The translations under genes were made by a program, and so were the position numbers. A DNA stretch of 64,000 nucleotides from Mugil cephalus (Eukaryota; Chordata; Actinopteri; Mugiliformes; Mugilidae). Shown here one piece after another: positions 12,380-25,010 of the stretch. How positions within the stretch are numbered: the first letter of the stretch is position 1; the number at the start of each line of letters is the position of its first letter. The stretch spans positions 33,262,690 through 33,326,689 of the forward strand of contig NC_061771.1 in NCBI RefSeq assembly GCF_022458985.1. The letters are read 5' to 3'. The notes under the pieces were generated by a model. The model had not been told where the DNA came from. It saw only the letters and a list, made by a program, of their open reading frames with translations, and ran no database searches.

Positions 12380-13760
12380 CCACGCAGGTGCTGCTCCTTC
12401 CCCCCGACGGCCACATTCTTCTGTGGCCATGTGCTGCCTGAGCAAACTGTGCTTGTGAGCGGGCCTGTCCCACCACTGACTGGCCACTGCCCTGGCAACA
12501 TGCATTGTTGCTCTATGCAAATCCGCTCACACTGGGACAGAGGCTCGGGGAGGGGGTATCCTGAGCTCTGGAGCCGGGATAGAGAACGGAGGCCGGCCAA
12601 TAAATGAAAGTTTGCCTTAAATCCTTGGGATAATAGAAGCAGAGGTTGGGGCCGAAGCCTCGAAGCCGAGATAAACAGAGGGATTACTCCTCGGTTTTGC
12701 ATCACTCACTCTCCTCTGGGTGGCCCTTAACCGTCAGGAAAGCAAAGAGGGGAGGGGGGAGGAGGGGGGCGGCAGGAGAAGAAAAAACGTTTAACGCATG
12801 GACATTCACACAGCACATAGGGGGAAAGAAGTGAGCCTAATTCCATCAAAGACTGAGAAATTAGAAATTAATTTATTCCAACCTCCCCGCCCCTGGTCCT
12901 TTTCTATTTTCAACCCAATTGTTGGTTAGTTCTGCAACATCTGGTCCAGAACAGGCAGCGCGCCTGATGACGGATGCGCCCTCCATTAAAGTAGAATGGC
13001 GGAGAAAATCTTCCCTTTTTCATTCAGTTCTTGTCCATGGGAGATTAGTTTGGTACCATGTGAAAAGTAATCATTAAAAATGTTGCTCTTTTTGCAGGCC
13101 ATGCATATCCACCACGGGCAGCGCCTTTATTTGCAATTGTAATTTAAAGAATAATTAAAGAAGTTAAATGATTCTGTAAATGTAGAACAACTTGAGTCTT
13201 TGTGCTCAAGGGTGCATGAACCTGCGCCTTATGGCTGGTTGCTCTGATAAACCCGGTAATGAAAGAATGTAGCGCCGCACTAATGACAAATTTTCAAGTG
13301 TTTTGGATTTGCTCGCTCCTCTTTCCTCAGCTCCCTGTCACCGACTGACGGGAGCCAGGGAACAGGACTTTTATCTGAATGATTGGCTGATACACGTCCT
13401 TTAATCAATTAGAGGAAAATAACAAACACATGAAGCCAATGAATATTAAATTCTCCATGATTCACTCAGTCGCCATTAAGCAAAACAGAACATCTTTTCC
13501 ATTTAGCCCTCCAACAATATAAAACAATTAAAGCAGCAAATCTAAAGAGGAAGTGGAAACCACCCATTGCTTGGAATTACTTCTTAAATATAGATTTTTT
13601 TTTTTTTAAATGGTCAAATTAGGTGTAAAACTAGTTGCCAGATAATTTCTATTGATGGTTTATGGCTGTAAAAACATTGTCAAACAGCCCTTTTTCTTTT
13701 CCCAAATGAAATTCTCTCTGAACAGTCGCAGTTCCACTCAGAGTTAAACTGAGACAGAAC
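12380..13760. promoter_or_regulatory. Long candidate conserved regulatory block
   Basis: About 1.4 kb almost free of simple repeats and rich in homeodomain-type cores: several TAATTA/TTTAAT sites around 13140-13165, ATCAATTAG near 13405 and AACAATTAAAG near 13527. The left part is GC-rich. The reading frames in it are short and mutually overlapping. The texture fits conserved non-coding DNA in the otx1 landscape; this is inference. Confidence 0.4.
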
Positions 13761-14479
13761 GTTTAACTCAAACCTCTGTTCGCTGATTTGTTGGATATAG
13801 AACTGCGAGTGTTGCAGAAACGTTTTAATATCAATCACATGAAGCTTTCAGCTTTTGAGTTTACGTTCTTCTTTCTGTATCTAGATCTGTCTCACACACA
13901 CATGCACACAAACCCCGGCTCTGGTGGAAATGAGCTGTTGACACTCTTTAGGGTCATTGTCCACGATAGCAGGGCCGACCGCTGGGATCTGGTAGATAAA
14001 ACCCGTCCTCAGAGACCTGCATCTGTTACACATCTCAATACATCGCCTGGTCACTGAATGTTGTCCAGTTTAATCCCATATGTTACCGGGGGAAGTCTTT
14101 GGGAACGTTTGCATGTCTGGTCAAAATGTGCACACATGGTTGGATGCATGAAGAACATTCCCAGTGATGCTGATGTTACAGACGTGGTTGTTCTGGTCCG
14201 AAGCGTCGCTGATTCACGGTGTTCAGGAAACCCTCCCTGGAGAAAACCAAACACAGAAATCCATCACTTTTCATTTTATAATTCTTCAGGTACCAGTGAT
14301 TAGCTTCCCAGTTGCTAGGCTAATGCAGTAGCGTTTATTACATGTGTACTCTAACACCATTCATGCATGAATGCAGCATTAACCAGCCTCAATCTGACCC
14401 CACAACCAATGTCTTTCATTCGTCTCTCTCTGCAGAGCTAAGGTGTGGTTCAAAATATCCAATATTAGCACGAAAACCA

Positions 14480-17010
14480 TGACTTAATCACGTGTCCCTT
14501 TTATTTTGATGAGCCCAGGATACAGATGACATTGTCTTTTTTTCCCATGATCCCTTTTGGCAACGTCCCACCTAGGATAGCAGACTGCCACGACAAAAAA
14601 ATCTTGAAAGAACACAAAGGCACAAAGAGGCGGAGGGCGCAGCGGCGGAGGCGGTCGTCTCGGGCCCGGCAGAGACCCCGGCCTCGCCATACAGCCGGGC
14701 CACTCCAATTCTGAGCGAATGCTAATGAGATTGCTCTGATCCCTCCGGTGCTTCCCATGTTTTCAACACCTTCAAGGACCACATGGCGCTGCAGCATAAA
14801 GACAACTAAATGAGAAATCTGAACGTTTTTTTGTGACGCCGGGGGCCTCTTCGCTTTTCAACCTGGCCGCCCATTCAGCGCACCTCCCCGAGAAGGAACG
14901 ATAAGAAAGAGCGTGCAGCGGGGGGTGTGGATGAGTAAACTTTTGAGGAAAATGGCATATTTGTGAACCTGAAGCAATAATCAATTTATGGCCAAGCAAG
15001 GGCGAAGCCTTTGACGCGGGACGAAGACTGAAAAGGAGGCGAGCGCACGGGAAGGGAGATGCTCAAACTTGGAGGCTGTTTCTCACAACCGCTGTAATGA
15101 GATCACTAACATCTTGAGCCGCCTCCACTATAGCCGCCAAACAACAGGCCCCTAGATGAAAGGTGAATGGGCCTAGGTTCCCGCTGGCTGGTTCAGAAGC
15201 ACTTTAATAGCACAGCGCCCTATGAAAGGTTCCCGGGCAGTAGCTCATATTAGCGGCGAAGCACACTGCTTAATAGGATGATGCCTTTTGGCTTTTGTCA
15301 TGAGATGATTAAGGGCTTCGTTGTCACCGGTGCCTGTTGAGCACAAGGCACTAGAATCCACTCTGACCGACTTATTGTGTGAGTCCGTGCGATAGAAAGG
15401 GGCCCTTTTGATGAAAACACCTCTCAGGGTTCCATCAGGTGAGTTCTGCTTTGGAGTTCCACATCGACGCCTCCTTCAAAATATCTCAAGTGCTTTGTTT
15501 TCTTCTAAAGACCCTTGAATCTGTCATCATCTCTGGACAAAGACAAACGGCAGAGACGGGAGCAGCACAGCGGCGGAGCTCGTCGTCCTCAGACATGTGT
15601 GCACGTCTGGAAGTCAGGTGCTGCATATTTGATGAGAAAATTCAGCTTTTTTAAAATGTCTAATTTTAGGGAACTGGTGCATCAGATACAGTCACACGGA
15701 GAAGACAAATAACAGCAGACTCAGCTGTAGAGTGATACCAGACGCGTTAAATAAAAGTGACACTGGGCTTCAACAGACGACGCTCTCGAACCGTGTTTTC
15801 TAATCAATGCAGGTCCTTTCAATCAGGAGAGCTTTATTCTCTGGATTAGTTTTGGTGACTTAAGAAACTAGACTACCTCTGCACCCCCACCATCTGCAAC
15901 TGCAACCCCCCCTCACCCTCCTTCACCCCCTACAAACCCCCCTCACAAAAATAGCGCAGGGATTGTGCCAGCCTTTTCATTCCGTCCTAACAAGGCAGCT
16001 CCGAAGCACAGGCCCACTCCAAGTAATTAAATCAATCCCTTTGTGTTCCCCAATATTCCCCTTCAGTGGGTGACTGCCCAAGATCTGATTATGGCTCTTC
16101 ATGCATATTCAAGCTGAAGCCACGACTTGTCTTAGTTTTTATTCTGGAGTCATGAGCAGTCAACATGCACCAGTTTCCTCGGCCTTTCTTTTTTCTTCAT
16201 AACGCGCTAAACTTTTTTTTGTTTGTTCCTGAGACACGTCCCAGAGTCGTCCCACGGTTGCTCCAGAGGGACTCGAGTGAAGAGGGGTCTCTGAGTCCGG
16301 AGGCTCAGGCACATTTAAGATGAGGAGAAGTTAAAGTCGGAGCACGAAAGACAAATTGGATTAGCAAGTATTGGATTAAAGGTAAAACGGAGGGATAACA
16401 AACAAGAAAAGCTGCCTGTGATCACAGGCTTTAATATATTTCTTTTCCTCTCAGATCCCTTTCTTCTCTCCCTCCCCCTTTTTCTTTCTTCCTTTCTTTT
16501 CAAGTAAAGATCCCAGGCTTAAGACAGACTTATTAAAACTGGGATTAATTTGTAATGCTCCCCTAACCCTCAGGGTCAACCAAAGATTTGTTATCTAAAG
16601 CAAACGTGGAAAATGTACTATAACAACACGAGGAGGGCGTTAAGTCCGTGTCTGTGGGTCTTTCTGGGCTTTTAGCTTTGTACCGAAGGTGTTATCCCTG
16701 AGATATTTATTTGAGCAGGGAGAGAAAATCCTTTCAGGACAATCTGGATGTGGATTAATCTTTTAATTATTGAGCTTCATGAAACACAATAGTCTAAATG
16801 TTTATTACATGTAATCTTGATTTGAAAAAGGGAGGCTGAGAAAGGAACATACTTTTATTCTGTTTCTAATCAGCAGGCCTCTCTCATTAGCCTTATCTTT
16901 TTAATGTCGCACCGGCTCAGATTGGGATCTTAATCTTATTTGGTTATAGAGGCTTCACTCACTTCAACAAGTACAAAGACCTTCGGGGAACAAATCCATC
17001 ACCTTCGCAA
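14480..17010. promoter_or_regulatory. Long candidate conserved regulatory block
   Basis: A low-repeat region with several sub-blocks (about 14500-14720, 15000-15430, 15940-16140, 16500-17000). The 15940-16140 part combines a homeodomain core AAGTAATTAAAT, a SOX-like CCTTTGTG and an octamer-like ATGCATAT at 16101-16108 within roughly 100 bp. A C-rich patch lies at about 15880-15950. No exon is recognisable. Regulatory role and link to otx1 are inferred from texture and position. Confidence 0.4.
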
Positions 17011-17879
17011 AACAGAAAAAACAAAATAAAAAAATCCTTCTGTCTGTGAGATCACACTCACGCATGTGACAAACAAGAATGTTTAGAATGAACTTCTAAA
17101 ACTACCGTGAAAGCAAAGATCCCATGTGAGCCAAATACATCTGGTGGAGTGTCCTCCATCATTAAGGGCCCTCAGGTTGAGTCTGTACCCAGAATGTTCT
17201 GGAGTAATTGTCTGGATGCAGACTTCACAATGACAGTAGACGCACTCGCCTGCCACTGTGCAAATAAAGTCTCTGGTTGTAAAACTTTAGAAATATCTTT
17301 GTTTTGGTTGCGTTTCTTCTATTGTCCGCGTAGTGTGTTTAAACGTCAGACCACAGGGATGAAACAGCATTCGATAAAAACTGTTTTATTCTCTGTATCT
17401 TGTAGAGACGAACCCAAACTGTGTGTGTGTTGACTGTGGCTGGTTTAGCTGCTAATGAACACGGCTTCACCGCTGTGTTGTTAAATAATATGATTTTTAT
17501 TTAAGGGAGCACTCTCCTTTTAAAAGCTCTGTTGACCTCGGCCACAGAAGAAGAAAAGGACGTCTCCTGATGCCTCGTTTCATCTCCACCACAGAAAAAC
17601 CTGATCAGTGTCTCTCATGTCCGTTCTCCGTCGGTAATCCTCCACAAATTGCCTCCGTTGCAGTTTGTGTATCAGCTATTTGCACTGGATTAATGTGAGT
17701 CACTGGTGGCAAGTGTTCAAATCAATGTTTATTAATGGTTTCTTTAAGTGTTTAAAGATTAAGTCATTAACATATTGATGAAGTTTTCAAAGTTGCCCAG
17801 GGAGAGAAAAGGAGCCGGAGCTGGAGAGGGTTTGACGAGCAGCTGAACTGATGCCAGCCGGCGAAAAACAAGAGGCTTG

Positions 17880-17978
17880 GAGGAGGAGGAGAAGAACGAG
17901 GAGAAGAAGAAGAAGGAGGAGGAGAAGAAGAAGAAGAAGAAGAAGAAGAAGAAGAAGGAGAAGAAAGAGGGGGAGGAG
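17880..17978 (+). repeat. Purine-strand GAA/GGA microsatellite
   Basis: About 100 bases of nearly pure A/G on the + strand, made of GAA and GGA triplets including a GAA-rich core. Long homopurine mirror tracts can form triplex (H-DNA). Arg/Lys-rich and Phe/Ser-rich frames through it are artefacts. Confidence 0.95.
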
Positions 17979-18089
17979 TGGTGGGTTTCCTGAGAGGACG
18001 GCGTCAGGTGATCCACTCAGTAATGCAGTTTGTTGTGTTTAGTAAAACAGAGACAGTGTTTGCACACGTCTGTGGAGAAACGTTCTCTT

Positions 18090-18540
18090 TCATTTAAAGG
18101 TGAAATACTCACATGTTGTTCAGAGCAGATGCAGCACGTTGGCCTCACATTGATTTTACCATTCAACAGCGACCTGCCGCAGACCTTTGGTCGCCATGGT
18201 AATTCCCTCTCTCACCTGATAAGGTACCTGATCCATATTAAATCAATTCTAATTAGTTTTATGTTGCCAGGGAATGAATGGGGCCGGGCTTTGTTGGGGG
18301 GGGGGGGGACTCTCTGCTGCCCCCATCATCCGTGGTGGTTCCAGCCGCCAGTCATCCACACACCTGAAATCAGTTAATCTCCTGATTATTAAGTGCGGAT
18401 TATTGATGGAGGGGAAGCGGATGTATTTGCTGCTGTCTCTCATATCAAGGACACACAGGATTTGTTTCCTCTGTTGTTTGTTGGCAGAGCGGCAGGCGTG
18501 GGACAAACATGTCCTCAAACCCTGTCCTGATTAAGACGAA
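18090..18540. promoter_or_regulatory. Candidate regulatory tract with K50 homeodomain-like sites
   Basis: A low-repeat tract with TCTAATTAG near 18250, GTTAATCTCC near 18374 and GGATTA at 18397-18402; the last is the bicoid/OTX-type core. It is interrupted by a run of about 14 G near 18296-18308. Enhancer status is inference. Confidence 0.35.
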
Positions 18541-18721
18541 GTAACACTGATGGAATCTCAGCAGCACATTTCAGTGTGTAGACAACAGACAGATCCTGGC
18601 CCACATCTAAAAACCCGTCATCTGTCTGATCAGCTCAGCTCTCACCATCAACATGTGTTCAGAACAACCTTACATTCAACATTTAGGATTTTACACCTGC
18701 AGCACAATAACACAACAGGGC

Positions 18722-19283
18722 AAAAAAATAATCAGACTCTAACAGGAGAACTTAAGTTCATGTAAACACGTTACTGTGATTAAAGTCTGAGTTCTCATTA
18801 TTATTGAGTCGCTCAGATAATGTGATTGAATCAGAGTTTTCATTGGATGATGCGTGTGCGCATGCTCCAGCACCGCTGCGCTGGCGCGTGACCCCGGAAC
18901 AAAAACGTCCAAGAAGCCGATCATAGAAGAAGAAGAAGAGAAACGGAGCCGTCTGAGGGACAGCGCGGATCTTACCTGCACCAGAAATAACACGAAGATT
19001 ACGTACAAGATTAAAAATGTTCTATTATCCGTCTGGTTGTTGTTTAAATGTCTGACACATGAACGACTCTAGTTTATTATATCATGTAATAGATCAACCA
19101 GAAATCGGGCCGTATTAACGTGGTATTAACCTGCTGAAAAGACACGTATCGCCCCCTAGTGTGGAGGAGGAGAACAGTTATTAGATTTTCTCCGCTGCAT
19201 GTAAACTGGGACAAGGACTGAAAGTCAGAAAGTAGAGTTTAGAGCAAAGCTCCATTAATCTCTGCATGTAAACGCTCTGAGTG
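18722..19283 (-). mobile_element. Non-autonomous inverted-repeat element, copy 2
   Basis: Reverse-complement relative of the 444-1044 element. The shared sequence runs from about 18727 to the terminal motif TTTACATGC (on the reverse strand) at the right end, where both copies share the end sequence CACTCAGAGCGTTTACATGC. The opposite end is truncated or diverged and lacks a clear terminal repeat. It keeps the CTCF-like core (19148-19161) on the opposite strand. The shared minus-strand frame 18739-19008 begins like that of copy 1, then shifts. Confidence 0.75.
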
Positions 19284-19667
19284 TCTGAGGTGAAGATCAG
19301 GGTTCACTCGTCCTCTATCAGGTGTCAAACAGGAGCAACAACCTCTACGTTTCCATTCAGGACGAAGAAATACAAGGACATTATTAAAAAAGCTTCACGT
19401 CTGATCAACTTTAACAAAACATTTCACAAACAACCTGAAATCAACTATTAACTATAACTATTCCAGCAGCTTTCACTGTTTCATGAGTGACATCATCATC
19501 GAGTCCATTTTCACCACATAATAGACTTTAAAAAACCCATAAAAAGTCATTCAACCACTTGAAGTCACAGGTCAAAATGTGAAGAGGAGTGTTAGTAGAA
19601 TACTGAGGTGGACCTGGACGTTCGGACGGAGTTCATGTGATGAATCAGCAGAGAGACATAGACACTA

Positions 19668-19870
19668 TAATAATAATAATGCATTGGTTTTATATTGCGC
19701 TTTTCCATTTTTAGATGCTCAAAACACCACCAACACCACTCACGATCATACACCAGGGAGCACACACCTGGAGGCAGGTGGGTTCAGTGTCATGCTCAAG
19801 GACACAACGGACAGACTAGGGACAGGAACCACCAACCTGTCTGATATCAGACGACCACTAAAAGAATAAC
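19668..19870 (+). mobile_element. Teleost interspersed repeat, diverged
   Basis: Begins with an ATA-rich run, then a stretch like 'atattgcgcttttcc' and later GGGTTCAGTGTCATGCTCAA. These are landmarks of a very common fish interspersed repeat family whose typical core is 'ggttcagtgtcttgctcaagg'. The copy is diverged and encodes nothing. The class of the parent element is not settled here. Family assignment is from memory of the motif. Confidence 0.6.
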
Positions 19871-20300
19871 GGTGCCAACTCCTTTGTGCCTCGTGCCATC
19901 AGCTCTACAACTCCCCACTCAGGGGGAGGAAATAGGCCACAGGGGACTGAAGGGAAGGAACGGTGGTCACCCACCCACTCAGCAATATTTGAAATTTAAT
20001 CTGTAATTTAATCTATGTTTTATACTTAGCTTAAGTTTATCGTTTATTGTACATTGTTTATTCCTCTTATCTGGTTCTTAAAAGTCAGAGGAGCTTCAGA
20101 CGTGAGTTTAGTAGCAACGATTCCAATATTTAATGAAACACTGCATGTGGACGACTAATACGAATAAAAATGTTTTATGTTTGAACAACTTCTTTAAATA
20201 GGCACGACAACAAAGACAAAGAAAGTGGTGTCAAAGGAATTTTAAGGATAAAGATATATGAAGGCAAACGATAAGAGGCAGAGAGAGGAGAGGTCGAGTT
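19871..20300. other. Intergenic, no gene seen
   Basis: AT-rich sequence following the interspersed repeat, with no exon-like frame. The first 110 bases may still belong to the repeat. Confidence 0.4.
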
Positions 20301-20720
20301 GTGATTCTTCAGCTGACAATGTGCCACCGAGCCATTGATTTCTCTGCCATTTATTTCTGTTTTGCTTCATGCTCAGCTCTCTGTATTTGAAAGTTGATGC
20401 TTCTCTCTGAAAGATGGATTCATGCATAGACTCTGCTACTTTTGTAGTCTGCCGCGGTTTTATATGATAAGCTTTTTTAGACGTTCAGAATCAATATGTA
20501 ATCCTGTGCAGGGGCTTATCCCCAGGACTGGGCCATTTGTGAGGCTCTTTGAGCTTTGTTACAGGTCTTCTGGCAGCTCCGTGCTGCACATTGATTAGCT
20601 GCAGTGCCAGAATCCTATCAAATAACCGGCTCTGGTGATGGAGCAAACTCTCACCGCCTCTCGCTGACTGGACCTGGAGATAAGGACCGACGGCGATTCC
20701 CTCCCTCACCCCGACCGAGG
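20300..20720. promoter_or_regulatory. Candidate regulatory tract
   Basis: Low-repeat sequence with GATTAG-type cores (ACATTGATTAGCTG near 20590) and balanced composition. No exon is recognised. Enhancer status is inference. Confidence 0.3.
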
Positions 20721-21002
20721 GCCGGGGAGGGAGGCTCGGTCCTGCCCTCTGCTCCCTGGTGGCTCAGAACAGGGTCAGGACGTGTGGGGAAGATCCACAT
20801 ATTTCACGTATTTAGTTGAGGATATTATTCTTCTTACATCCTCCACAGAACAGAACAGAACAGAACCTGAATAAACTATGAAACCTCCTAATATGTTTAG
20901 AATATGAACAAAGACAAAACTTCTGACCCATTTGTGTCAAAGATGTTTCTCTCAGCACTTTGTAACATGTGTGTGTCTCTGGTAGATTGAGGCCAGTAAT
21001 AA

Positions 21003-21290
21003 GAATCTAGAGTCTAGGGTTAGTGTTAGGACTAGAGGGTTAGGTTTAGGATTACAGGGTTCGGGTTAGAGGTCAGTGGGGATCTGATTTAGGGCTAGGG
21101 TCTAGGGTCACTGTCTAGGTTTAGGTTTAGGTTTAGGATCAGAGTGTTAGGGTTAGAGGTCAGTGTGGATCTGATTCACCTCACTGGGCTCTAAGCCCTA
21201 TGGCCGATTCAACACGTTTGATGAGCAAGGAAACTTTCTAACACAGGGTCAGGGGTTAGAGGTCAGGGTTAGGGTTATGTCATGTTCTTC
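21003..21290 (+). repeat. Degenerate telomere-like TTAGGG/TTTAGG repeat
   Basis: Scattered and locally tandem GTTAGGG, GGTTTAGG and AGGGTTAG hexamer variants on the + strand, with three consecutive GGTTTA units near 21118. It is far too degenerate to be a working telomere. It may be an old interstitial telomeric tract or an independent minisatellite with similar units. Confidence 0.6.
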
Positions 21291-21677
21291 ATAGTCTACT
21301 TTTTTATATACAGGATATATTTTATTTTTTCATATTCTCAACGTGGCACATTTCTTGTTTACTCTTTTTGTTTAGCTGCTGCATCGTAGCACTTTGAGGC
21401 TGGTGATTTCATTCCTGTGCTGTGTTGTACGCGTCAGAATTGACAGTAGAGTTGATTTGACCTGACTTGGTGGAATAGTCGCAGATAAAGATGAAACAAA
21501 AAGAGGAGGAGACTTGTTAGATAGCAACAAACTAAAACTACAAGTCCCAAAAAAAAAAACAAACATCTAGAACGACTGCCAGAGAGAAAACATATAAACT
21601 CATTAGGGTAAAATAAAGAGTAGTAAAGACGATATATTCATGTGTCAGGCATGAATATATCGTCTTATTGTAATTCT

Positions 21678-21810
<133 letters not shown>

Positions 21811-21989
21811 CGTCTGCTCTGCTGGTGGATGTGAACGCGTACATACATTCCTGCAGCCTGGTTACCAGCGCTACGCATTGTTGGAGATATGTGAATGAGC
21901 AGCGGCCGTGCAAGTTTTAAGGTGATTGCCCGAGGGGCAGCAGAGTGAAAGAGTGAAGAACAGAGCCAGGGGGGTGGGGGGTGGGTGGG

Positions 21990-23549
21990 GGGCATAATCC
22001 TAAAAGGATTGGAAGCCCCCCCCATCAGAGTGAGTAACTCCCTCCACACAGTCTCTCTGGGGTGATGGGTACTGGATGGGGTCAGTTGGTTTCGTGGCTC
22101 TGGTGTCTGATTTCTCCCCCCTCCTCCCTTATTGTTTGCGTTCTTAATGAGGGGGGCGGGCCCACGGGGCCTGTGATTGACAGCTGCATGCTCCCTCCTG
22201 TCTGTACTGTACTTGACTGTGGATGACAAGTCGTTTCTCAGCTTTCATGACGACGCTGTAAAGAAACACCGGCGCTGGTGACACGCTGTTAAACACGCAC
22301 ACCTGAACCTCGACGGAGTGAAACCGGCTGCATGACAGTGACTGAAGGAACCCGGGAGAACCCTCGGTTCTTACACTGCATGGGAAAATGTGTCTGAGCA
22401 ATAAAACACAACTTATCTCCTGTGCTTCCTGAACGTCTCCTCATCCAAATGAACATTTTTCTAAGATTTATCTCCTCTTGTACCGAGCTCTTGATATTTG
22501 TTCGTACCTGATGAAACAAAGACTCAGCTACTAAATCAGAGACACATCTAGTCTAGAAACGACCAGAACTAGGTCAGAAATATTAGTATTAGACTCAGGA
22601 CTGAGTTTATTAGAAACTGGAACTGGTCCAAACTGTGTGTGTTTAGGTTCAGGGTTAATGTTTCAGACATTCTCCTAAAATCTCTGATTTCATCATTTTC
22701 ACTTTATAATGAACGCGTGAAGTTCGCTGGATACACCCCCCACTGTCTGTCCACTGTCTCTGTCCACTGTCTCTGTCCACTGTCTGTCCACTGTCTCTGT
22801 CCACTGTCTGTCCACTGTCTCTGTCCACTGTCTCTGTCCACTGTCTGTCCACTGTCTCTGTCCACTGTCTCTGTCCACTGTCTCTGTCCACTGTCTGTCC
22901 ACTGTCTCTGTCCACTGTCTGTCCACTGTCTGTCCACTGTCTGTCCACTGTCTCTGTCCACTGTCTGTTCACTGTCTCTGTCCACTGTCTCTGTCCACTG
23001 TCTGTCCACTGTCTCTGTCCACTGTCTGTCCACTGTCTGTCCACTGTCTCTGTCCACATGTAGCAGCAGAACAACGAACACAAGCTTCTACAAGGACTAA
23101 AATAAAACGAGTGAATAAAGTAAAAGCTGTGAACATTCAGAAAATCATAGATCACAAACATCCAGACTTCAACATGTGTTTAAAAGTTCTCTTTCACTTT
23201 AAACCTTTTAAAATGCTGGTTTTAAAGACACATCCCTGTAGGAGACATGTAGAGTACAGCCTGGACACAGAGGACACAGAGTGGACTGTAGCTCATGAGT
23301 TTTGTTTGGCTGCGTTTAAACGTGAACATAAACAGAATAAAAAGGTCTGAGCTGCGTCTCGTTTGATGGAGACGTTTTTAGGCCTCACAGAAAGAAAAGG
23401 CCTCGAACGGTCGAACGTCTACGTGTGTAGTTTTACTTTTTAATGCCGATGATGTAACAAATAAAGGCCATAAATGATGACATTCACTCACAGTCTGAGA
23501 CACAATCAACCACAAACCACAGTCTAACCGTAGACGTGAAGAGAACACA

Positions 23550-23586
<37 letters not shown>

Positions 23587-24190
23587 TTCTGTCAACTGAA
23601 AAAAAAAACTAAAAACACAGTAATTTCTGTCTTTTCTTGTAGATGTTTCACGTCCTGGATTTATTCATGATAAAACTTTGATAAATTATTTTGGGTTATA
23701 AGAAAATATCTTCAGGTTTATTTTTCATCTGTGATTTAAATAAATGTGAATTGTAACAGTTGTAAAACATCATTTATAGTATGAATGTAAAGATAATAAG
23801 ACCCCCCCCCCACTCACACACACACATACACACTCAGACACACTCACACACACTCAGACACACACACACACTCACACACACTTAGTCAGAGCAAAACTCA
23901 CAAACAAACCTGTTTTTTTAAACCTGTTTTTAACCTGATGTGTTTCCTGTTTCAGATGAATTATTTTATCAGATTTTATGATGAATAACTTCTCATTGTT
24001 AGATAATCACCGTAATAATAATAATGTCTCCACAAATAAAAGCCTCTTTTTGAACATCAACCTCAGAATCAGCTTTAAAGGCAGAAGCAACAACGAATAA
24101 CATTAAATAATAACCAGAGTCTCAGAATTAAATTCAAACATTTGCTTTGTCACATTCATGTAACACACGCAGTGACCTTTAAACAGAGGA
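21990..24190. other. Intergenic, no gene seen
   Basis: Contains the 22740-23053 minisatellite, an (ATT)n tract at about 23553-23583, and a C-run plus CA-rich region at about 23803-23881. I see no exon or RNA gene in the remainder. Confidence 0.45.
22740..23053. repeat. Two-unit minisatellite (11-bp and 13-bp variants)
   Basis: Twenty-six tandem units of two kinds: A = CCACTGTCTGT (11 bp) and B = CCACTGTCTCTGT (13 bp). Read left to right the order is ABBAB ABBAB BBABA AABAB BABAA B (12 A, 14 B), which sums to exactly 314 bp. One unit boundary carries a C-to-T change. The array has stop-free frames on both strands, giving spurious proteins of up to 168 residues. Confidence 0.95.
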
Positions 24191-24468
24191 AATAATCCCA
24201 CATGTTTAGTTTTTCTTACCAGAGTCTGAGCGTCTCTCGTCCCGTCCCGTGTTTCCTCTTGTCCCACGTTCACACACTCAGCGCTCTCAGATCATTTCAC
24301 GTCTTTCTGTCTTTCTGTCTCCGCGGCTGCTTCTTCCTTTTCTTTTCTTTCTCCTTTTTCCAGGTGCTTTTGTGCAGCCGTCGGCTTTTCTGACAACCTG
24401 AGCTTTAATGCATCATGCTTTTAATAAGCGCCGACAACACCACTGCAAACTTACCCCCACTCCCTCCA

Positions 24469-24470
<2 letters not shown>

Positions 24471-24501
<31 letters not shown>

Positions 24502-24541
24502 CACACACGCACACACACACACACACACGCACACACACACA
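24471..24541. repeat. (CA)n microsatellite
   Basis: About 70 bases of CA dinucleotides with scattered GCAC interruptions. Confidence 0.95.
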
Positions 24542-24544
24542 CCT

Positions 24545-25000
24545 CTTCAGGCCTGATCCCTGGATTTACGGGCTTAGTATTAAGAAAATACTCCTGCAAT
24601 TTGGGATTAGAGCCCGAACCCCCTCACAACAAGCGCCGGGTCCGTTTCATATCTTGATGCTTCTGATCAATCACGTCGCTGCTTTTCACACGTTTTCAGC
24701 GGAAATGACACCACAAACATTTCTGTGTGACTCCCATTAATTTCCCTTTTCTTTGCTTTCAGAGGTTGAAGCTGCTGCAGATTCTAAGAACTGATTTTAC
24801 TGCAGGAATGTGTTAGTTTGTTAACGTGCTTCACTTTTCTCTGCAGCAGATAAAATATCAGCTGCAAGTCAACAAGTACATTCTGATTGTTATTAGGACA
24901 AACAGCTGAGATCATTGTTTTTATTCTAATCTCAATCTGTGGGAAAAGGCCTCGCGCCTGTTGGAGGAGATTAGTTCAGATTAAAGAAATACAATAATAA
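24545..25000. promoter_or_regulatory. Candidate regulatory tract close to the otx1 promoter
   Basis: Low-repeat sequence immediately right of a CA microsatellite, with a bicoid/OTX-type core GGGATTAG at 24603-24610 and several TAAT cores. About 1 kb upstream of the otx1 promoter. Enhancer role is inferred. Confidence 0.35.
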
Positions 25001-25010
25001 GAAAATCACT

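Noticed and set aside
17759-18042. Poly-Phe and poly-Arg frames
   Set aside because: Products of the GAA/GGA microsatellite.
22655-23161. Open frames of up to 168 residues on both strands through the 22.7-23.1 kb array
   Set aside because: They exist only because the minisatellite units contain no stop in several frames. No splice logic, no domain and both strands equally open.
24408-24740. His-Thr repeat frames
   Set aside because: Products of a (CA)n microsatellite; the same applies near 26490, 36535 and 48990.
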